Assembly (NCBI GenBank): GCA_031260745.1
Contig: JAISKY010000269.1
Span: forward strand, 1-6,969
DNA: 6,969 bases
Origin: Oscillospiraceae bacterium
GTDB taxonomy: Bacteria; Bacillota; Clostridia; Oscillospirales; Oscillospiraceae
Direction: 5' to 3'
A program made the translations under genes and the position numbers. Positions 6,738 through 6,969 of the stretch are shown one piece after another. Under the pieces are notes generated by a model that was not told where the DNA came from, did not search any database, and worked only from the letters and a program-made list of their open reading frames with translations. Position 1 is the stretch's first letter; every line of letters begins with the position of its first letter.

Positions 6738-6757
6738 AACGCTAATTGATTTCTTGA
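6719..6757. repeat. 9-bp perfect inverted repeat around the tuf -10 element
   Basis: TCAAGAAAT (6719-6727) and ATTTCTTGA (6749-6757) are exact reverse complements separated by 21 bp. The dyad centre, at 6738, falls immediately after the -10, so a bound dimer would cover the core promoter and start site. No regulator can be named. A dyad of this size at variable spacing is expected roughly once by chance in a window of this length; its placement is what makes it notable. Confidence 0.4.
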
Positions 6758-6852
6758 AACATCGGGAGGATTAGACCTCTTATTAACAACGCAGTGTTGT
6801 AAAAACGCAACATACAATACTGACAAAATGAATCCATTCAGGAGGAGAAGAA
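6744..6852 (+). promoter_or_regulatory. tuf 5' leader with competing small hairpins
   Basis: The roughly 109-nt untranslated region can form GAGG/CCTC (6766-6769 with 6776-6779, plus two outer G-U pairs). It can also form ACAAC/GTTGT (6786-6790 with 6796-6800), or alternatively TGTTG/CAACA (6795-6799 with 6808-6812). The last two exclude each other. CAGT (6792-6795) can also pair with ACTG (6819-6822). No U-tract terminator is present. The SD AGGAGG (6840-6845) is 7 nt from the ATG. A post-transcriptional role is possible but the stems are short. Confidence 0.35.
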
Positions 6853-6969
6853 ATGGCTAAGCAAAAATTTGAACGTACCAAACCTCACGTAAACATTGGT
6901 ACGATTGGTCACATCGACCACGGCAAGACCACACTTACGGCCGCCATTACCAAGACGCTTGCGTTACAG
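6853..6969 (+). CDS. tuf: Translation elongation factor Tu, 5' end only
   Basis: EF-Tu carries aminoacyl-tRNA to the ribosomal A site as a GTP complex. The 39 codons present encode MAKQKFERTKPHVNIGTIGH, then IDHGKTTLTAAITKTLALQ. This contains the characteristic EF-Tu N-terminus and the complete P-loop GHIDHGKT (residues 19-26), with Ile where many homologs have Val. The reading frame is open to the window edge, so the remainder (about 350-360 residues in the family) lies beyond it. The ATG follows AGGAGG at 6840-6845 by 7 nt. The gene is the last member of the rpsL-rpsG-fusA-tuf order and has its own promoter at 6709-6737. Confidence 0.97.
   Translation, partial: MAKQKFERTKPHVNIGTIGHIDHGKTTLTAAITKTLALQ

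Noticed and set aside
6828..6860. 10-codon frame (MNPFRRRRNG) overlapping the tuf start
   Set aside because: The Arg codons are simply the tuf SD AGGAGGAGA read in another frame, and no SD precedes its ATG. It is most likely incidental.

Overview
The window looks like the chromosome of a flagellated or otherwise chemotactic bacterium, probably of the Bacillota/Clostridia type. Ribosomal protein S12 is 137 residues and carries the extra segment (about residues 23-38) that Bacillus-type S12 has and E. coli S12 lacks. S7 is 156 residues, as in Bacillus, rather than about 179 as in E. coli. Most genes have strong AGGAGG-type Shine-Dalgarno (SD) sites, and starts include GTG and TTG. Genus cannot be read from this sequence.

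Layout. Positions 1-134 hold a putative leader and promoter for a transmembrane methyl-accepting chemotaxis receptor (135-2081, +). A convergent intergenic region (2082-2278) contains two stem-loops, one of them a near-perfect bidirectional terminator. An SDR-family oxidoreductase follows on the minus strand (2279-3037). Its promoter has an exact 14-bp palindrome in the spacer, which suggests an operator. The divergent gap 3038-3280 also carries a perfect sigma70-type promoter (TTGACA-17-TATAAT) for the str operon: rpsL (S12, TTG start, 3281-3694), rpsG (S7, 3874-4344), fusA (EF-G, 4403-6475) and an unrecognised 57-codon gene (6503-6676). tuf (EF-Tu) then begins at 6853 and is cut by the window edge. 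tuf has its own strong promoter and a leader of about 109 nt.

The str genes form one translation module: S12 and S7 for the small subunit, EF-G for translocation, EF-Tu for aminoacyl-tRNA delivery. rpoB/rpoC and an L7Ae-like gene, which often precede rpsL in Bacillota, are not immediately upstream; an unrelated divergent SDR gene is there instead. The chemoreceptor and the SDR have no evident functional link to the module.

No obviously new multi-gene system is visible. The points most worth a second look are the 57-aa ORF between fusA and tuf, the fusA start that lacks a local SD and is preceded by a 9-codon ORF with a good SD, the structured rpsL-rpsG spacer, the dyad around the tuf -10, the palindrome in the SDR promoter, and the apparent complete absence of GATC in the window. 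No tRNA, rRNA, CRISPR array, transposase or insertion-sequence signature was seen.
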